A DNA stretch of 64,000 nt, from the NCBI GenBank assembly GCA_964418605.1, contig CAYQLY010000001.1, positions 186,001 through 250,000 of the forward strand, given 5' to 3'. The stretch is from CAYQLY01 sp964418605. GTDB taxonomy: Bacteria > Bacteroidota > Bacteroidia > Cytophagales > Cyclobacteriaceae. The translations under genes and the position numbers were made by a program. The first letter of the stretch is position 1. Each line of letters begins with the position of its first letter. Shown here piece by piece: positions 1-7,862 of the stretch. A model generated the notes under the pieces. That model saw only the letters and a program-made list of their open reading frames with translations. It had not been told where the DNA came from and did not search any database.

Positions 1-98
1 TCCCGATTCATGAAGATATTATTTTAAATATTGATAGTAAAAAGAGAGAGGTAGAAGTAATGCTTCCAGAAGGTTTACTGGATATCTACATACAGTAA
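1..98 (+). CDS. rimM: RimM, C-terminal end (partial)
   Basis: The open frame entering from the left edge (third frame) encodes about 31 residues ending in LPEGLLDIYIQ. This is the typical end of RimM, the 16S rRNA/30S maturation factor whose PRC-barrel domain closes with a 'V-x-LPEGLLDIY' strand. Only the tail is visible, so the assignment rests on that short motif. Its stop codon overlaps the 3' end of the convergent aminotransferase gene by about 13 bp, and no terminator separates them. Confidence 0.75.
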   Translation, partial: PIHEDIILNIDSKKREVEVMLPEGLLDIYIQ

Positions 99-1141
99 GA
101 AGTTAAAAAATTTTCTAACACATTAAACTCGCTCTCTTCAATGGCTGGGAAGTTAGCAATACGAAAAGTATTTGGCTTCCAATTTCCATATCCATTGCCA
201 AGTATAATTCCATTTTTATGCGCGTGATCTTTAATAGAATGAATTGTTTTCTCATCACTTTTAATGGTCCAAACAGTAGAAGATAGAGTTTCTTTATTGG
301 CTATAAGAGGTTGAATTTTTTTTAAGCTGGATAAGTAGGTCTGCCATTTTTTAAATCGAGCTTTTAGTAGTTTGTCTATATCCGAAATAGGGGCAACGTT
401 TTCCATGGCGCGCATGAGTAGATAAATTCCCAGTACGTTAGGGGTGTAATGTGTTTGCCATTTTTGCATGTTTTCATCTATAAAAAGAATGCTATTATAA
501 AAACGATGATCATTTATTTTTTTGGCACGTTCCATAGCTTGAGGTGAACAGATCATTAGGCCTAGTCCTGCAGGAAGTCCTAAACATTTTTGTACTGAAC
601 CAAACCATATATCTCCTTTATCAATAGGTAGTTTAACACCACCAATAGAAGAAGTTATATCAATAGCTAATAGAGAGGAGGGATACTTTTCTTTTAACTC
701 TTTAATAATGGCATTGGATACCTGAGTTCCATTTGACGTTTCATTTTGAGTGATGCAAAGTATTTCTGTAGGTTTAATAGTACTATCAATAGGTAATTCT
801 TTTTCTATATCAAATGGAATACTTATTGCATTAGCTTTTATACGATTTGTGTAATTAAACCACTTTTCTCCAAATGAACCATTAAAAAAATGTGTGCTAT
901 TATCTTCTATGAAGGATTGAGTAATTATTTCCCAGCATTCAGTTGCGGAGGAGGTAAAATAAATGGTGTAGTCTGACGGTATATCTAATTTTTCTTTTAA
1001 AAATTTTACACAGCTTTCATATATAAACATAAATTTTTCACCTCGATGATTGATGCTTAAAATGTTTTCATCGTATGCATCAAGTAAGTATTGACGCACT
1101 TGGGGATAAACTTTTGATGGTCCTGGATAAAATGAAATCAT
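86..1141 (-). CDS. Class V aminotransferase, SerC/alanine-glyoxylate type
   Basis: PLP-dependent fold-type I aminotransferase of 351 residues. The N-terminal 'FYPGPSKV' resembles the phosphoserine aminotransferase start. The AIDITSS stretch holds the Asp (D161) expected to pair with the pyridine nitrogen, and GSVQKCLGLPAGLG holds the Schiff-base Lys (K185). 'NETSNGTQ' is the usual substrate/cofactor loop of this family. The length fits SerC (about 350-360), but the substrate cannot be fixed from sequence; serine biosynthesis is the best guess. The start overlaps the stop of upstream aroQ by 4 bp, so the two are probably translated together. Confidence 0.8.
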   Translation of the reverse strand: MISFYPGPSKVYPQVRQYLLDAYDENILSINHRGEKFMFIYESCVKFLKEKLDIPSDYTIYFTSSATECWEIITQSFIEDNSTHFFNGSFGEKWFNYTNRIKANAISIPFDIEKELPIDSTIKPTEILCITQNETSNGTQVSNAIIKELKEKYPSSLLAIDITSSIGGVKLPIDKGDIWFGSVQKCLGLPAGLGLMICSPQAMERAKKINDHRFYNSILFIDENMQKWQTHYTPNVLGIYLLMRAMENVAPISDIDKLLKARFKKWQTYLSSLKKIQPLIANKETLSSTVWTIKSDEKTIHSIKDHAHKNGIILGNGYGNWKPNTFRIANFPAIEESEFNVLENFLTSYCM

Positions 1142-1566
1142 TTTTTTTGCGATTCAATAAAATAGGTAACTGCTAATGTATAACTTTCCAAGCCAAATCC
1201 TGTAATAATGCCAAGGCAATGTTTGCTTAAAAGACTTCGCTGTCGAAATTCCTCTCGGTTAAATATATTTGAAATATGTACTTCAATAACGGGTGATGTA
1301 ATTGCGCTAATGGCGTCTGCAATAGCTACAGAAGTGTGTGTATATCCTCCTGCATTTAAGATGATTCCATCGTATGAAAATCCTACCTCATGCAATTTAT
1401 TGATTAACTCTCCTTCGATATTAGATTGGTAACATTCTAATTGATGCTCTTTAAATTGGTCTTGTAGTCGAGCAAAGTAATTCGTAAATGATTCTAGGCC
1501 ATAGATTTCTTTTTCTCGAATGCCTAATAAGTTTAAGTTGGGGCCATTAATAAGGATCAGTTTCAT
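1138..1566 (-). CDS. aroQ: 3-dehydroquinate dehydratase, type II
   Basis: Small (142 aa) cytosolic shikimate-pathway enzyme that dehydrates 3-dehydroquinate to 3-dehydroshikimate. Family signatures are the N-terminal 'INGPNLNLLGIRE', the flexible active-site loop with Tyr in 'EIYGLES', 'NAGGYTHTSVAIADAI' and the catalytic-His stretch 'EVHISNIFNREEFR'. Length matches the dodecameric type II family (140-150 aa). It starts 23 bp from the divergent xerD start and overlaps the following aminotransferase gene by 4 bp. Confidence 0.95.
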   Translation of the reverse strand: MKLILINGPNLNLLGIREKEIYGLESFTNYFARLQDQFKEHQLECYQSNIEGELINKLHEVGFSYDGIILNAGGYTHTSVAIADAISAITSPVIEVHISNIFNREEFRQRSLLSKHCLGIITGFGLESYTLAVTYFIESQKK

Positions 1567-1589
1567 TTTGCTTATTTTTGATTGTGGAA

Positions 1590-2507
1590 ATGTGGACTAA
1601 ATATATTAAAGATTTTCAAAACTATTTAGTAGTAGAGCGTTCTCTTTCTAAAAATACAGTTAACTCCTATGTGCGTGACGTAAAACTGTTTGTTCGGTTT
1701 CTAGAATCTAAATCGTACATTATTTCTCCAGACGATGTAAATCAAGCACATCTGCAGGATTTTTTAAAGTATTTGTATGAGATAAAAATGTCTCCTTATT
1801 CGCAGGCACGTATTCTTTCTGGTGTTAAATCATTTTTTAAATTTTTAATTACCGTAGATTTTGTTAAAAATAGCCCTGCTGAACTTATAGAAAGTCCTCA
1901 ACTAGGTCGAAAGCTTCCGGATGTTCTTTCTTTTCATGAAATAGAAACATTGTTAAATGCGATAGATGTTTCTACTATGGAAGGTACTCGAAATCGTGCG
2001 ATGTTAGAAACGTTGTATAGTTCTGGCTTGCGGGTGACGGAGTTGGTAGAGTTACGCTTAACTCATTTATACATGGATATTGGCTTTTTACGAGTTATTG
2101 GTAAGGGAAATAAAGAACGTCTAGTGCCTATTGGTAAAGAAGCATTGAAGCATATTAAGTTGTATATAGAGGGATATCGAAACGTTCAGGTAATAAAAAA
2201 AGAATATGAAAATTATGTTTTTTTAAATAGGAGAGGAGGTAAGATGAGCCGTGTTATGGTATTTTTAGTTATTAAAGAATTGGCTAAGAAAGTTGGATTA
2301 AAAAAAGAGATAAGTCCGCATACTTTTCGTCATTCGTTTGCTACACATCTTATTGAAGGGGGTGCTGATTTGCGTGCTGTGCAAGAAATGTTGGGTCATG
2401 AATCTATAACAACAACCGAGATTTATACCCATCTTGATCGTGATTATTTGAAACAAGTTATCATGGATTTTCATCCCATGAGTAAGAAAAAAAATATAGA
2501 TAGTTAG
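1590..2507 (+). CDS. xerD: Tyrosine recombinase XerD/XerC
   Basis: Site-specific recombinase that resolves chromosome dimers at dif with its partner Xer protein. An N-terminal SAM-like core-binding domain (about residues 1-90) is followed by the catalytic domain. The tetrad and nucleophile are visible: R148 in SGLRVTE, the Lys of GKGNKE, H244/R247 in HTFRH, H270 in LGHES and Y279 in IYTHLDRDYL. I chose the ATG at 1590, giving 305 aa; an in-frame TTG at 1578 would add four residues but lies only 11 bp from aroQ. Flanking genes are housekeeping ones and no phage features are seen, so this is a chromosomal Xer. Whether it is XerC or XerD is not certain. Confidence 0.9.
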   Translation: MWTKYIKDFQNYLVVERSLSKNTVNSYVRDVKLFVRFLESKSYIISPDDVNQAHLQDFLKYLYEIKMSPYSQARILSGVKSFFKFLITVDFVKNSPAELIESPQLGRKLPDVLSFHEIETLLNAIDVSTMEGTRNRAMLETLYSSGLRVTELVELRLTHLYMDIGFLRVIGKGNKERLVPIGKEALKHIKLYIEGYRNVQVIKKEYENYVFLNRRGGKMSRVMVFLVIKELAKKVGLKKEISPHTFRHSFATHLIEGGADLRAVQEMLGHESITTTEIYTHLDRDYLKQVIMDFHPMSKKKNIDS

Positions 2508-2518
2508 ATATGAAATGT

Positions 2519-2553
2519 AAAAACCTATTCTAGTTTAATTCGAATAGGTTTTT
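2519..2553. terminator. Bidirectional intrinsic terminator
   Basis: A perfect 12-bp stem (AAAAACCTATTC / GAATAGGTTTTT) with an 11-nt loop ends in a T tract on both strands. It lies between convergent xerD and the first LRR gene and can serve both. Confidence 0.85.
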
Positions 2554-2584
2554 ATAAAAAAATAAAGAAATTAATAACCCTCTG

Positions 2585-3979
2585 CTATTGTTTTGTGCTT
2601 GCTATTTGCTTATCTCCCAAGACCTCTACCCAACCGGTAAGTGTACGTGCAGTGAATTTTGGTGAATATACCGTTAATTGATAGAAGTATACAGCTGGAT
2701 CTAAGTTACTTGCATTCCAATTGTTTTGGTAGTTATTGGATTCATAGATTAGATCTCCCCAGCGGCTATAGATTTGTAATTTGTTTTGATAAAATTCTGA
2801 TAGGTTATCAATCTGAAAAACTTCGTTTTTCCCATCACCATTTGGTGTAAATATATTAGGTATTTTTAAATTGTTAAGTGATTTATTGAATTCTTCTGCT
2901 GTTTGCTTATCAAAATAAGAATTGGTTGTGTTGCTTTCAGATCCATTTGATCCACTGTTATTAGTTCCATTGTTCGCCTGGCCATTATTATTTTCATTAT
3001 TGTTTCCTCCGTTGATATCACACACCTTTACTATTACTTGTTGAGTTGCTGAACAACCTTTTTCATTAGTAACCATGACTGTATACGTGCCTGATTTTTT
3101 TACTTCTAAGGTTTGTGCAGTAGACCCATCTTGCCATAGATAACTTTTGAAGCCTGAGCCGGCATTGAGTAGGGTGCTGGCTGAGCATAAGCTTACATTA
3201 GACTCCATAGCTAATTGAGGTAAGTTTGAGAGACTAATGTTTTTAATTATCTCTATGGTTTTAGTTACTGTATTAGGAACTGGAATATCATCATTGGTGC
3301 GTCTCACATTATTTTTTAATGTAAGCTTGACATTGAATTGAATTTTATTATCTGTATATAAATGGATAGGATTGTCTTCGGTGGATGTATTTTTGGGGTA
3401 AGAAGTTGGATCTCCAAAATCCCAACTATAAGAATAATCTGGTTTTTGAGGTGTTGTTGCATTGAACTTTACGTTATTATTTCCACATTCTGCTTGATAG
3501 GCAAAATCTAAACAAAAATTTTCTTCGGTGTTTGCATAATATGGTAATTTTGTAGGTATGCTACAGAAAAAATTCTGTGAAATATCAATTAAATAGAGTG
3601 AGCTTACATCTAGGCTTTTTGGTAACTCCCTTAGTTGATTGTCTTTGAGTATTAATGTTTTAAGCTTAGGTGGGAGAATAGCTGGTAGCTCTGATACAAA
3701 GTTATAAGATATATTTAAGTATGCTAGTTCTTCAAAATATTGAATCCCTTCTATGTTATATATGTTGCATCCTCTAAAATCTATTGATGTAGCAGTTTTG
3801 ATTTCTGGGCGTGTAATATCAAGCTCATCATTAGCATTAAAGCAAAGTGAATAAATACTCTTTAGCTTATTCCTGAATCCAGCATCTGGTATAGTTACGT
3901 ATTGCTGTCCTTGGGAATTTAAGATACAAAGCACAAGACCTCCTAAGGTCAATATACCTTTTAAAGTAATCATTTTCAT
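2585..3979 (-). CDS. Secreted LRR-PKD-Ig protein with T9SS type B sorting domain (paralog 1)
   Basis: 464 residues. A signal peptide (about 1-24, ending SQGQ) is followed by the 'YVTIPDAGFR' segment, then 3-4 short leucine-rich repeats (about 60-140). Next come a PKD domain with the YSYSWDFGD signature (about 180-245), an Ig-like/SprB-type repeat (GSGFKSYLWQDGSTAQTLEV, ending GCSATQQVIVKVC), a long Asn/Gly/Ser-rich linker (about 322-355) and a C-terminal gliding-motility-associated domain (NIFTPNGDGKNEVF ... YSRWGDLIYES ... FYQLTVY). This type B sorting domain is known to route proteins through the type IX system to the outside. LRR and PKD domains suggest adhesion or binding, but the ligand is unknown. 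It is one of four paralogs in tandem. Confidence 0.9.
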   Translation of the reverse strand: MKMITLKGILTLGGLVLCILNSQGQQYVTIPDAGFRNKLKSIYSLCFNANDELDITRPEIKTATSIDFRGCNIYNIEGIQYFEELAYLNISYNFVSELPAILPPKLKTLILKDNQLRELPKSLDVSSLYLIDISQNFFCSIPTKLPYYANTEENFCLDFAYQAECGNNNVKFNATTPQKPDYSYSWDFGDPTSYPKNTSTEDNPIHLYTDNKIQFNVKLTLKNNVRRTNDDIPVPNTVTKTIEIIKNISLSNLPQLAMESNVSLCSASTLLNAGSGFKSYLWQDGSTAQTLEVKKSGTYTVMVTNEKGCSATQQVIVKVCDINGGNNNENNNGQANNGTNNSGSNGSESNTTNSYFDKQTAEEFNKSLNNLKIPNIFTPNGDGKNEVFQIDNLSEFYQNKLQIYSRWGDLIYESNNYQNNWNASNLDPAVYFYQLTVYSPKFTARTLTGWVEVLGDKQIASTKQ

Positions 3980-4066
3980 AATATGTTAGGTTTTAAAGTT
4001 AAGTTATTGGCAATACTACTAAAACCTATTTAAAATTCCTAAAAACTCCATAGAATGTGTTCAATG

Positions 4067-4101
4067 ATTTTATTCTATTAATTTCTTTAATAGAATAAAA
4101 T
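4067..4101. repeat. 15-bp palindrome upstream of LRR paralog 1
   Basis: ATTTTATTCTATTAA (4067-4081) and its exact reverse complement (4087-4101) flank a 5-nt loop, about 90-120 bp upstream of the paralog 1 start. It has no T tract beyond its own AT content and no gene ends into it, so it is more likely an operator or cruciform than a terminator. Confidence 0.6.
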
Positions 4102-4330
4102 ATTTTATATAAGATATATTTTTTCTAAAAATATAATAATAATCGATTTATTTTTTATAGGCTTATATTTTGAATAAAATCTTTTTAATTCAAAATTGTT
4201 TATTCTATAATCTGTATTGATTAAAATAGACGTAGTTTATAGATGTTCTTTTAAATGGATATAGTATTTGAACTATTTTATAGTCTTAGTGTATTAAAGC
4301 TGTATTTATTAGGAATGCATAAGTTTTAGA

Positions 4331-4378
4331 ATAAATAATTAGGAAGTAGAATTTTATATCTTCTTCCTAATTATTTAT
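4331..4378 (-). terminator. Terminator of LRR paralog 2
   Basis: A 16-bp perfect inverted repeat (ATAAATAATTAGGAAG and complement, loop 16 nt) lies 18 bp beyond the stop of the minus-strand gene ending at 4396. It is AT-rich but long. Confidence 0.7.
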
Positions 4379-4395
4379 TATGTATGTATCTTATT

Positions 4396-5769
4396 TTATT
4401 GTCTTTCAGATAAAACCTCTACCCATCCTGTTAACGTTTTACCCAAAGTATTGCTATTGTATAAAGTGAGTTGGTAAAAATAAACAGCTGGATCTAGATT
4501 ACTAGCGTTCCAATTATTTTGATAATTATTAACTTGATAAATAAGATCTCCCCATCGGCTATAGATTTCTAGTTTATTTTGAGGGAAGTTAGACAAGTTT
4601 TTAATTTCAAAATATTCATTTCTAGCATCGCCATTAGGTGTAAACACATTAGGTACTTTTAATGCAGAAAGTAGTTTGTTAAATTCTTCTGGTGATTTAC
4701 CATTGTCACCACCAGTTGTAGTTGTAGTATTGCTGCTGCCATTAGAAGAAGAACCGTTTGTTTGATTGCTCCCATTTCCTGTACTACCATTATTGCCTTG
4801 GTTGCCACCAGTTGTAGCACATGTATTAACAACAACCTGTTGGCTTGCTGAACAACCCTTATCATTAGTAACCATTACGGTATACGTGCCTGATTTTTTT
4901 ACCTCTAAGGTTTGTGCAGTAGACCCATCTTGCCATAGGTAACTCTTGAATCCTGGTCCCGCATTTAAAATAGTACTTGCAGCACAAAGATTTACGTTGG
5001 ACTCCATAGCTAACTTAGGAGGAGGCGAAAGAGAAACTTGTTTGTTAATAGTTATAACTTTAGTTGCAGAACTTCGGTCATCTAAAGGACGTTCTACTTC
5101 ATTCTTTAATGTAAGCTTTACATTAAAGTCTGAAGCAGATCCCGTATATAAGTGTGTAGGATTGGATTCAGTAGATGTGTTTTTTAATGAATTAGTGTCT
5201 CCAAAATCCCAGGTATAAGAATCATTTGGCTGCTTTAAAGGTGTTTTTGCATAAAACTTAACCTCATTACTTCCGCAGTCTACCTGATAGGTAAAATCTA
5301 CACAGAAATTATCATTTGTGTATAAATACATTGCTATACTAGAGGGTGGAAGATCACAAATAAAGTTTGATGAAATATTCAACAGTTCTAAATTTGGCAA
5401 AGTTGGTAAACTTGTAAGCTGGTTATCCTGTAATACTAAAGTGCGTAGCGTGGAAGGTAGGGGGCTAGGCAATGTGGAGATAAAGTTGTAAGAGGCATCT
5501 AAAGATCTTAAGTTTTCAAGATATTGGATTCCTTCTATACTCTGTATTTGAAATCCAATACAACTGAAATTTGTAGCATTCTTAACATCGGCACAGGTAA
5601 TGTCGAGTTCATCTTTGGCATTAAAACAAGTTGGGAAACTAAGTTTTAAGGCGTATCTGAATCCAGGATCTGGAATAGTAACATATTGCTGTGCATGAGC
5701 TTGGAAGCCATAAAGTGCGAGTATGAGACCTGCTGAGGCCACTATACCCTTTAAAGTAGGTATTTTCAT
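4396..5769 (-). CDS. Secreted LRR-PKD-Ig protein with T9SS type B sorting domain (paralog 2)
   Basis: 457 residues with the same order as paralog 1. There is a signal peptide ending AHAQ (about 27), then 'YVTIPDPGFR', LRRs with SLPTLPNLELLNISSN-type units, a PKD domain (SYTWDFGDTNS), one Ig-like repeat (GPGFKSYLWQDGSTAQTLEV), a Ser/Thr/Asn/Gly linker (about 320-360) and the type B sorting domain (NVFTPNGDARNEYFEI ... YSRWGDLIYQV). Its Ig-like segment is nearly identical in DNA to that of paralog 1, while the LRR part is more divergent. It has its own leader and terminator and is probably monocistronic. Confidence 0.9.
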   Translation of the reverse strand: MKIPTLKGIVASAGLILALYGFQAHAQQYVTIPDPGFRYALKLSFPTCFNAKDELDITCADVKNATNFSCIGFQIQSIEGIQYLENLRSLDASYNFISTLPSPLPSTLRTLVLQDNQLTSLPTLPNLELLNISSNFICDLPPSSIAMYLYTNDNFCVDFTYQVDCGSNEVKFYAKTPLKQPNDSYTWDFGDTNSLKNTSTESNPTHLYTGSASDFNVKLTLKNEVERPLDDRSSATKVITINKQVSLSPPPKLAMESNVNLCAASTILNAGPGFKSYLWQDGSTAQTLEVKKSGTYTVMVTNDKGCSASQQVVVNTCATTGGNQGNNGSTGNGSNQTNGSSSNGSSNTTTTTGGDNGKSPEEFNKLLSALKVPNVFTPNGDARNEYFEIKNLSNFPQNKLEIYSRWGDLIYQVNNYQNNWNASNLDPAVYFYQLTLYNSNTLGKTLTGWVEVLSERQ

Positions 5770-5880
5770 GTTTTAGTTAGGTTTTAAAATTAAGTTCAAG
5801 GCAATCTTAAGAAGGATTAATTAAAAATCCAAATAACAATTTGAAAAAATATGTTCAATTGTTATATTGTTTTTGTAAAT

Positions 5881-5925
5881 AAAAAAGGTCAAGACGACCT
5901 AAAGTATATTGGAGATGTCTTGACC
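5881..5925 (-). terminator. Terminator of the InsA-like gene
   Basis: GGTCAAGAC (5887-5895) pairs with GTCTTGACC (5917-5925). On the minus strand the hairpin is followed by a run of six T. It lies 6 bp past the stop at 5932. Confidence 0.85.
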
Positions 5926-5931
5926 ATAAAA

Positions 5932-6327
5932 TTAGATTGGCATAGATTCTATAACCACATGCTTTTTACCAATTATAAAAGAAGATATTTCTTGATCTTC
6001 ATCTCTGTTAGGAATATCTATGGTGGTTGAAGCTACCTCTTTAATATTCTTAAGTTTTAATTGAAGAAGCTGTGGATTATATTTTTTTATCCAATAATGA
6101 ACCGTGACGTATCCTACGCCTAATAGTTCTCCTATTTTTCTTAGGCTCATTCCGCATAAATAAAGTTGTAGGGCACGTATAACATACAATTTGTCCAGCT
6201 GTTTTCCCATTTTGGAAACAGTATAATAGTAATTACAACTTTTGCATTGATAACGCTGATTATTTTTAATAAGACCTGCTTTTTTATAGCCTGTACATTG
6301 ACAGCGAGGGCATGTAATAGTATTCAT
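5932..6327 (-). CDS. IS1 InsA-like zinc-ribbon/helix-turn-helix protein
   Basis: 131 residues. A zinc ribbon (C6-x2-C9 and C31-x2-C34, with RYQCKSCNYYY) is followed by a helix-turn-helix (MSLRKIGELLGVGYVTVHYWIKKY, two overlapping pieces of the InsA pattern). This is the architecture of the IS1 InsA DNA-binding protein. The last 45 residues are not InsA-like. No InsB/DDE transposase frame follows and I see no IS1 terminal repeats. A hairpin terminator closes the gene directly. Its 5' leader shares the TTAAxCCTAAC motif with paralogs 1 and 2. It may be a domesticated regulator of the cluster or a stranded IS gene; the first is inference. Confidence 0.75.
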   Translation of the reverse strand: MNTITCPRCQCTGYKKAGLIKNNQRYQCKSCNYYYTVSKMGKQLDKLYVIRALQLYLCGMSLRKIGELLGVGYVTVHYWIKKYNPQLLQLKLKNIKEVASTTIDIPNRDEDQEISSFIIGKKHVVIESMPI

Positions 6328-6427
6328 AATTATGTAGGTTAGGTTTAAGTTTGCTCAAAAATATAATATTTGAACAATAAAACCTAATTTTTAACTATTT
6401 TTTATATTTTGAACTATATAGATAAAT

Positions 6428-6459
6428 AAAAAAGGTAAGAACTAAATCTTACCTTTTTT
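6428..6459 (-). terminator. Terminator of LRR paralog 3
   Basis: A 13-bp perfect stem AAAAAAGGTAAGA / TCTTACCTTTTTT with a 6-nt loop. It lies about 30 bp downstream of the stop at 6490. Confidence 0.85.
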
Positions 6460-6489
6460 AAACTAAACCCCGCACTTACTGTCTTTTTA

Positions 6490-7725
6490 TTATTTTTCAC
6501 CTAAAGCTTGCACCCATCCTGATAGTATTTTAGAGGGTAGATCTGGAGCAGATACAGTTAATTGGTAAAAGTATATTCCTGGTCCTACTTCTTTAGCATC
6601 CCAATTATTTTGGTAGCTAGATGCTTCATATACTAGAACACCCCATCGGTTATAAATTTCTAATTTATTTTCAGGAAAGTCTCCTAAATTTTGAATTATA
6701 AAGGCATCATTTTTACCATCTTCGTTTGGTGTAAACACGTTAGGTACTTTTAATTTTTCAGTGAGCTTATCAAATCCTTCGCAAAATTTTACTACAATTT
6801 GCTGAGAAGCTGAGCACCCCTTTTCGTCAGTTACCATTATAGTATATGTTCCAGGTTTGGTTGCTTCGAATGTTTGTCCGGTAGAGCCATCTTGCCATAA
6901 ATAGGTTTTAAAGCCTGGTCCCGCATCTAATAGTTTGCTTGATGTGCACAATGATAAGTTAGATGCTATAGCTAATTTAATGGATGAACTCAAATTGATT
7001 TTTTTAGATACTTCTATTGTTTTAGTCACATTAAAAGAACCCTCCCCACCTTGCCGGGTAACAATATTAGTTAGTGTAAGCCTTATATTAAATTCTCCAG
7101 CACTTGCGTAGATATGTGTAGGTGTATTTTCTGTAGCTATGCTGTTATTATCACCAAAATCCCAGCTGTATGAGTAGTTTTGCTTTTGTGCAGTGAGTGC
7201 GTTAAATTTTACCTCGCTTTCACCACACTTCGCTTGGTAGGTAAAGTCTACACAAAAATTATTATTAGCAGTAATAGAGCCTGATGGTAGGCTGGATGGT
7301 AGTGAACAAATAAAATTATCGGATACATCCAATGTTGTTAGTGATGTTGGAAGTGATGGCAATTCAGTTAATTTATTGTCTTTGGCATTTAGTATTTTTA
7401 AACTGATTGGAAGATTACTTGGTAATTTAGTGATAAAGTTAGATGATATATTTAGAGACTGTAAGTTACGAAGGTATTGTATCCCTTCCAGATTTACTAT
7501 GTCAGAATTACTAAGATCTAATGTTGTAACGCTTAGTAAGTCAGTACAGGTTGTATCAAGCAACGATCCTTCATCGAAAAAACAATATGGTAATCGACCT
7601 TGTAAAATTACTTTTAATTTAGAGTCGGGTATGTTAACAAGCTGAGCTTTTATAGATGATGAAATAAAAAGCATAAGTATTGCTAGTCTTATCATCTTTT
7701 TCTGAATAAATAAAAGTGCTTTCAT
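6490..7725 (-). CDS. Secreted LRR-PKD-Ig protein with T9SS type B sorting domain (paralog 3)
   Basis: 411 residues, the shortest paralog. A signal peptide (ISSSIKAQ, about 27) leads to 'LVNIPDSKLK', then LRRs (LPSLPTSLTTLDVSDNFIC), 'NFCVDFTYQAKCG', a PKD domain (SYSWDFGDNNS) and one Ig-like repeat (GPGFKTYLWQDGSTGQTFEA). The type B sorting domain (NVFTPNEDGKNDAF ... YNRWGVLVYEA) follows directly. It lacks the long low-complexity linker of paralogs 1 and 2 (only 'EGFDKLTEKLK' remains), which accounts for the difference in length. Separate leader and terminator; independent transcription is likely. Confidence 0.9.
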   Translation of the reverse strand: MKALLFIQKKMIRLAILMLFISSSIKAQLVNIPDSKLKVILQGRLPYCFFDEGSLLDTTCTDLLSVTTLDLSNSDIVNLEGIQYLRNLQSLNISSNFITKLPSNLPISLKILNAKDNKLTELPSLPTSLTTLDVSDNFICSLPSSLPSGSITANNNFCVDFTYQAKCGESEVKFNALTAQKQNYSYSWDFGDNNSIATENTPTHIYASAGEFNIRLTLTNIVTRQGGEGSFNVTKTIEVSKKINLSSSIKLAIASNLSLCTSSKLLDAGPGFKTYLWQDGSTGQTFEATKPGTYTIMVTDEKGCSASQQIVVKFCEGFDKLTEKLKVPNVFTPNEDGKNDAFIIQNLGDFPENKLEIYNRWGVLVYEASSYQNNWDAKEVGPGIYFYQLTVSAPDLPSKILSGWVQALGEK

Positions 7726-7798
7726 ATAAATAAGGGTTTTTATTATAGGGATTTTACGTATAGATATAGTTTAATGTTTCATTTGTTTAATAAATAAA

Positions 7799-7828
7799 AA
7801 AAGCAAGAATTTTTACATTCTTGCTTTT
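7799..7828 (-). terminator. Terminator of LRR paralog 4
   Basis: A 12-bp stem AAAAGCAAGAAT / ATTCTTGCTTTT with a 6-nt loop and T/A flanks. It lies 35 bp past the stop at 7863. Confidence 0.85.
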
Positions 7829-7862
7829 AAGCTAAACCCTAATCTACTTATATATACTCTAT

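Larger units (their letters stand above)
3980..4395. other. AT-rich intergenic region between paralogs 1 and 2
   Basis: 416 bp without a credible gene. It holds the promoter and leader of paralog 1, whose leader CCTAAC/TTTAAAA motif beside the ATG is shared with paralog 2 and the InsA-like gene. It also contains a TGTTCAAT motif about 80 bp upstream of the ATG, a long palindrome at 4067-4101 and the terminator of paralog 2 at 4331-4378. The stretch between about 4105 and 4330 is very AT-rich with no recognisable feature. Confidence 0.6.

Noticed and set aside
5932..6327. Intact IS1 element
   Set aside because: No InsB-like DDE frame follows, no terminal inverted repeats or target duplication were seen, and a terminator sits directly after the gene.
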